Positions 34,667-35,934 of a stretch of 35,934 nucleotides of DNA are shown piece by piece. Position numbers and translations under genes: made by a program. Location: NCBI GenBank assembly GCA_023544645.1, contig JAMJFO010000038.1:1-35934 (forward strand). The letters run 5' to 3'. The notes beneath the pieces were generated by a model. That model was given only the letters and a program-made list of their open reading frames with translations, did not search any database and was not told the origin of the DNA. Position 1 is the first letter of the stretch. Each line of letters starts with the position of its first letter. Origin of the DNA: Desulfobulbaceae bacterium. GTDB lineage: Bacteria > Desulfobacterota > Desulfobulbia > Desulfobulbales > Desulfobulbaceae.

Positions 34667-35884
34667 ATGGGCAAAAAACCGGAATCCGTTGACATTCAAA
34701 GCATATACCAGAGCGCGGTCACCCTGCACCAGCAGGGAGAGATCAGCCGCGCCGTCACTCTTTACCTGCAGGTTCTCCACCATTTCCCCGATGTGGCGGC
34801 GATCCACTACAATCTCGGCCTGGCCCGGTTTGAACTCGAACAGTTTGCCGGGGCCATCGAGGCGTACAACAGGGCAGCCGAACTCAATCCCGTTGACAGC
34901 GATATCTTCTATAATCTCGGCCTGGCCTGCAAAATGGCCAGGCAATATGACCAGGCAGAGAAAGCCTATCTCCGCGCCCTGGAGCTTGCCGATAATGAAC
35001 GGGACATTCTCTACAATCTCGGCTGCTGCTACCAGGATGCCGGCGCCATCGAGCAGGCATGCCTGGTATATGAAAGGCTGCTGGAACTGGCGCCGGATCA
35101 CGTTTCCGGCGTCAATAATCTGGCCTACCTGCAGCATCTCCGGAAAAATTTCGCTCAGGCAAAAAAACTCTATGCCCGGGTGCTGGAACTGGATCCCCAC
35201 CGCCGGTCCGCGCAGCACATGCTGGCAGCGCTGTCAGGCAAGGTTGAGCAGGGGCCGCCCCGGGAATATATCCGGGAGCTTTTTGACCAGTACAGTGAAA
35301 ACTTTGAAGAAAATCTGGTCAAGGACCTGGAATACAACACCTACTGCATTCTGCGCCAGGCCATCGATGCCTTGCCCGGGAAAAAATCCCGCTATGATCA
35401 TGGACTGGACATCGGCTGCGGGACGGGCCTGGCCGGGGAGGCTTTTCACTCCATCTGCGCGAGACTCAGCGGAATCGATCTTTCCGCAAACATGATCGGG
35501 CAGTCGGCAGAAAAAAACCTGTACGATGAACTGCACTGCGCGGAAGTCATCGAATTTCTTGGCCGGACCAACCATGAATACGACCTGCTCATTGCCGCGG
35601 ATGTGGTTCCCTACCTGGGCAATCTGGAGCCCTTGTTTGCCGCGGCCGCGCAAAGCGCCGCCGAAAACGCCCATTTCTGCCTGTCCTCGGAAAAAACGGA
35701 AAAACCGGGCTGGAACATCCGACCGACGGGGAGATATGCCCATAACCCCGAATATATCGCCCATACGGCGGCAAAAAACGGCTGGGTCGTTCTGGAAAGG
35801 TTCCGGGCCAACATCCGCAGGGAGCATGATGCCTGGATCAGAGGAACGATCTTTGTCCTGGAAAAACGTACGCGCTATAAATGA
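34667..35884 (+). CDS. TPR protein fused to a SAM-dependent methyltransferase
   Basis: 405 residues. Five TPRs in the first 190 (IHYNLGLARFELEQFAGAIE, IFYNLGLACKMARQYDQAE, ILYNLGCCYQDAGAIEQAC and others). Then a linker and a class I methyltransferase from about 235: LDIGCGTGLAG (245-255) for SAM, ARLSGIDLSANM (motif II) and YDLLIAADVVPYLG (motif III/IV). In this group the TPRs are thought to dock the substrate. The conserved FDQYSENFEENL segment before the fold is typical of the family. A protein substrate is plausible; identity unknown. The ATG has a weak ribosome binding site, and repeat copy 2 precedes it. Confidence 0.85.
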   Translation: MGKKPESVDIQSIYQSAVTLHQQGEISRAVTLYLQVLHHFPDVAAIHYNLGLARFELEQFAGAIEAYNRAAELNPVDSDIFYNLGLACKMARQYDQAEKAYLRALELADNERDILYNLGCCYQDAGAIEQACLVYERLLELAPDHVSGVNNLAYLQHLRKNFAQAKKLYARVLELDPHRRSAQHMLAALSGKVEQGPPREYIRELFDQYSENFEENLVKDLEYNTYCILRQAIDALPGKKSRYDHGLDIGCGTGLAGEAFHSICARLSGIDLSANMIGQSAEKNLYDELHCAEVIEFLGRTNHEYDLLIAADVVPYLGNLEPLFAAAAQSAAENAHFCLSSEKTEKPGWNIRPTGRYAHNPEYIAHTAAKNGWVVLERFRANIRREHDAWIRGTIFVLEKRTRYK

Positions 35885-35934
35885 TGGCGTCGTAAAAAGT
35901 CCGATCTACTGCGTCATAGCGGGTACGGCCAATG
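35885..35934 (+). repeat. Start of a GGCGTCGTAAAAAGTCC-type intergenic repeat, cut by the window end
   Basis: GGCGTCGTAAAAAGTCCGAT followed by a GCGTCATAGCGGGTACG segment resembles a dispersed repeat common in Desulfobacterota intergenic DNA that often contains a GTACG hairpin as at 12271-12290. Only 50 bases are present, so the assignment is tentative. Confidence 0.4.

Overview
The window looks like a chromosomal segment of a Gram-negative Desulfobacterota bacterium, probably a sulfur-cycling member near Desulfobulbales. The pointers are a dissimilatory-type ATP sulfurylase with a Cys/His zinc motif (25037-26314), a very short Geobacter-like type IV pilin followed by a second small secreted subunit, PilS/PilR-like regulators, and many intergenic repeat families. 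The assignment is inferred from family resemblance; no 16S rRNA or other taxonomic marker is present.

Left part (1-5002): A+T-rich DNA starts with a broken recombinase-like fragment. It then holds a methyltransferase and a GT4 glycosyltransferase (minus strand) and a divergent TMTC-like membrane protein with TPR repeats. This looks like an acquired glycan-modification locus.

Centre (5021-21646): a type IV pilus locus. On the minus strand lie pilA-N (short pilin), pilA-C (small secreted partner), a strong terminator, then a PilH/PilI-like ABC exporter and a membrane-anchored accessory protein. On the plus strand lie a sensor kinase and a sigma54 response regulator, then fimT/gspH, pilW, pilV, pilX and a 2184-residue PilY1. 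GG-N10-GC sigma54 promoter motifs sit upstream of both pilA-N (8217-8232) and the minor-pilin operon (12525-12540). The pilA-N promoter also has an array of TGTCA/TGAC elements spaced by about one helical turn, where an enhancer would be expected. Together these suggest one two-component regulon for shaft and tip. The pilus motor, platform and secretin genes are not in the window.

Right part (21846-35934): ordinary chromosomal genes separated by repeats. They are a CopA copper ATPase, sat, aroB, an S23-type four-helix-bundle gene bracketed by TTTTAGGG and CCTAAAC arrays, an FmdB zinc-ribbon protein, a Met-rich secreted protein, a YfcE-like phosphoesterase, an S4 RNA-binding protein, an SPFH/zinc-ribbon pair, a TadA-like deaminase coupled to a radical SAM/SPASM-like protein, and a TPR-methyltransferase.

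Four intergenic repeat families recur: 7-bp-period AACTG elements, a GGCTGTTAG element, a GTACG palindrome element, and GC-rich or CTGTCAT REP-like elements. They interrupt the pilS-pilR pair and abut several start codons.
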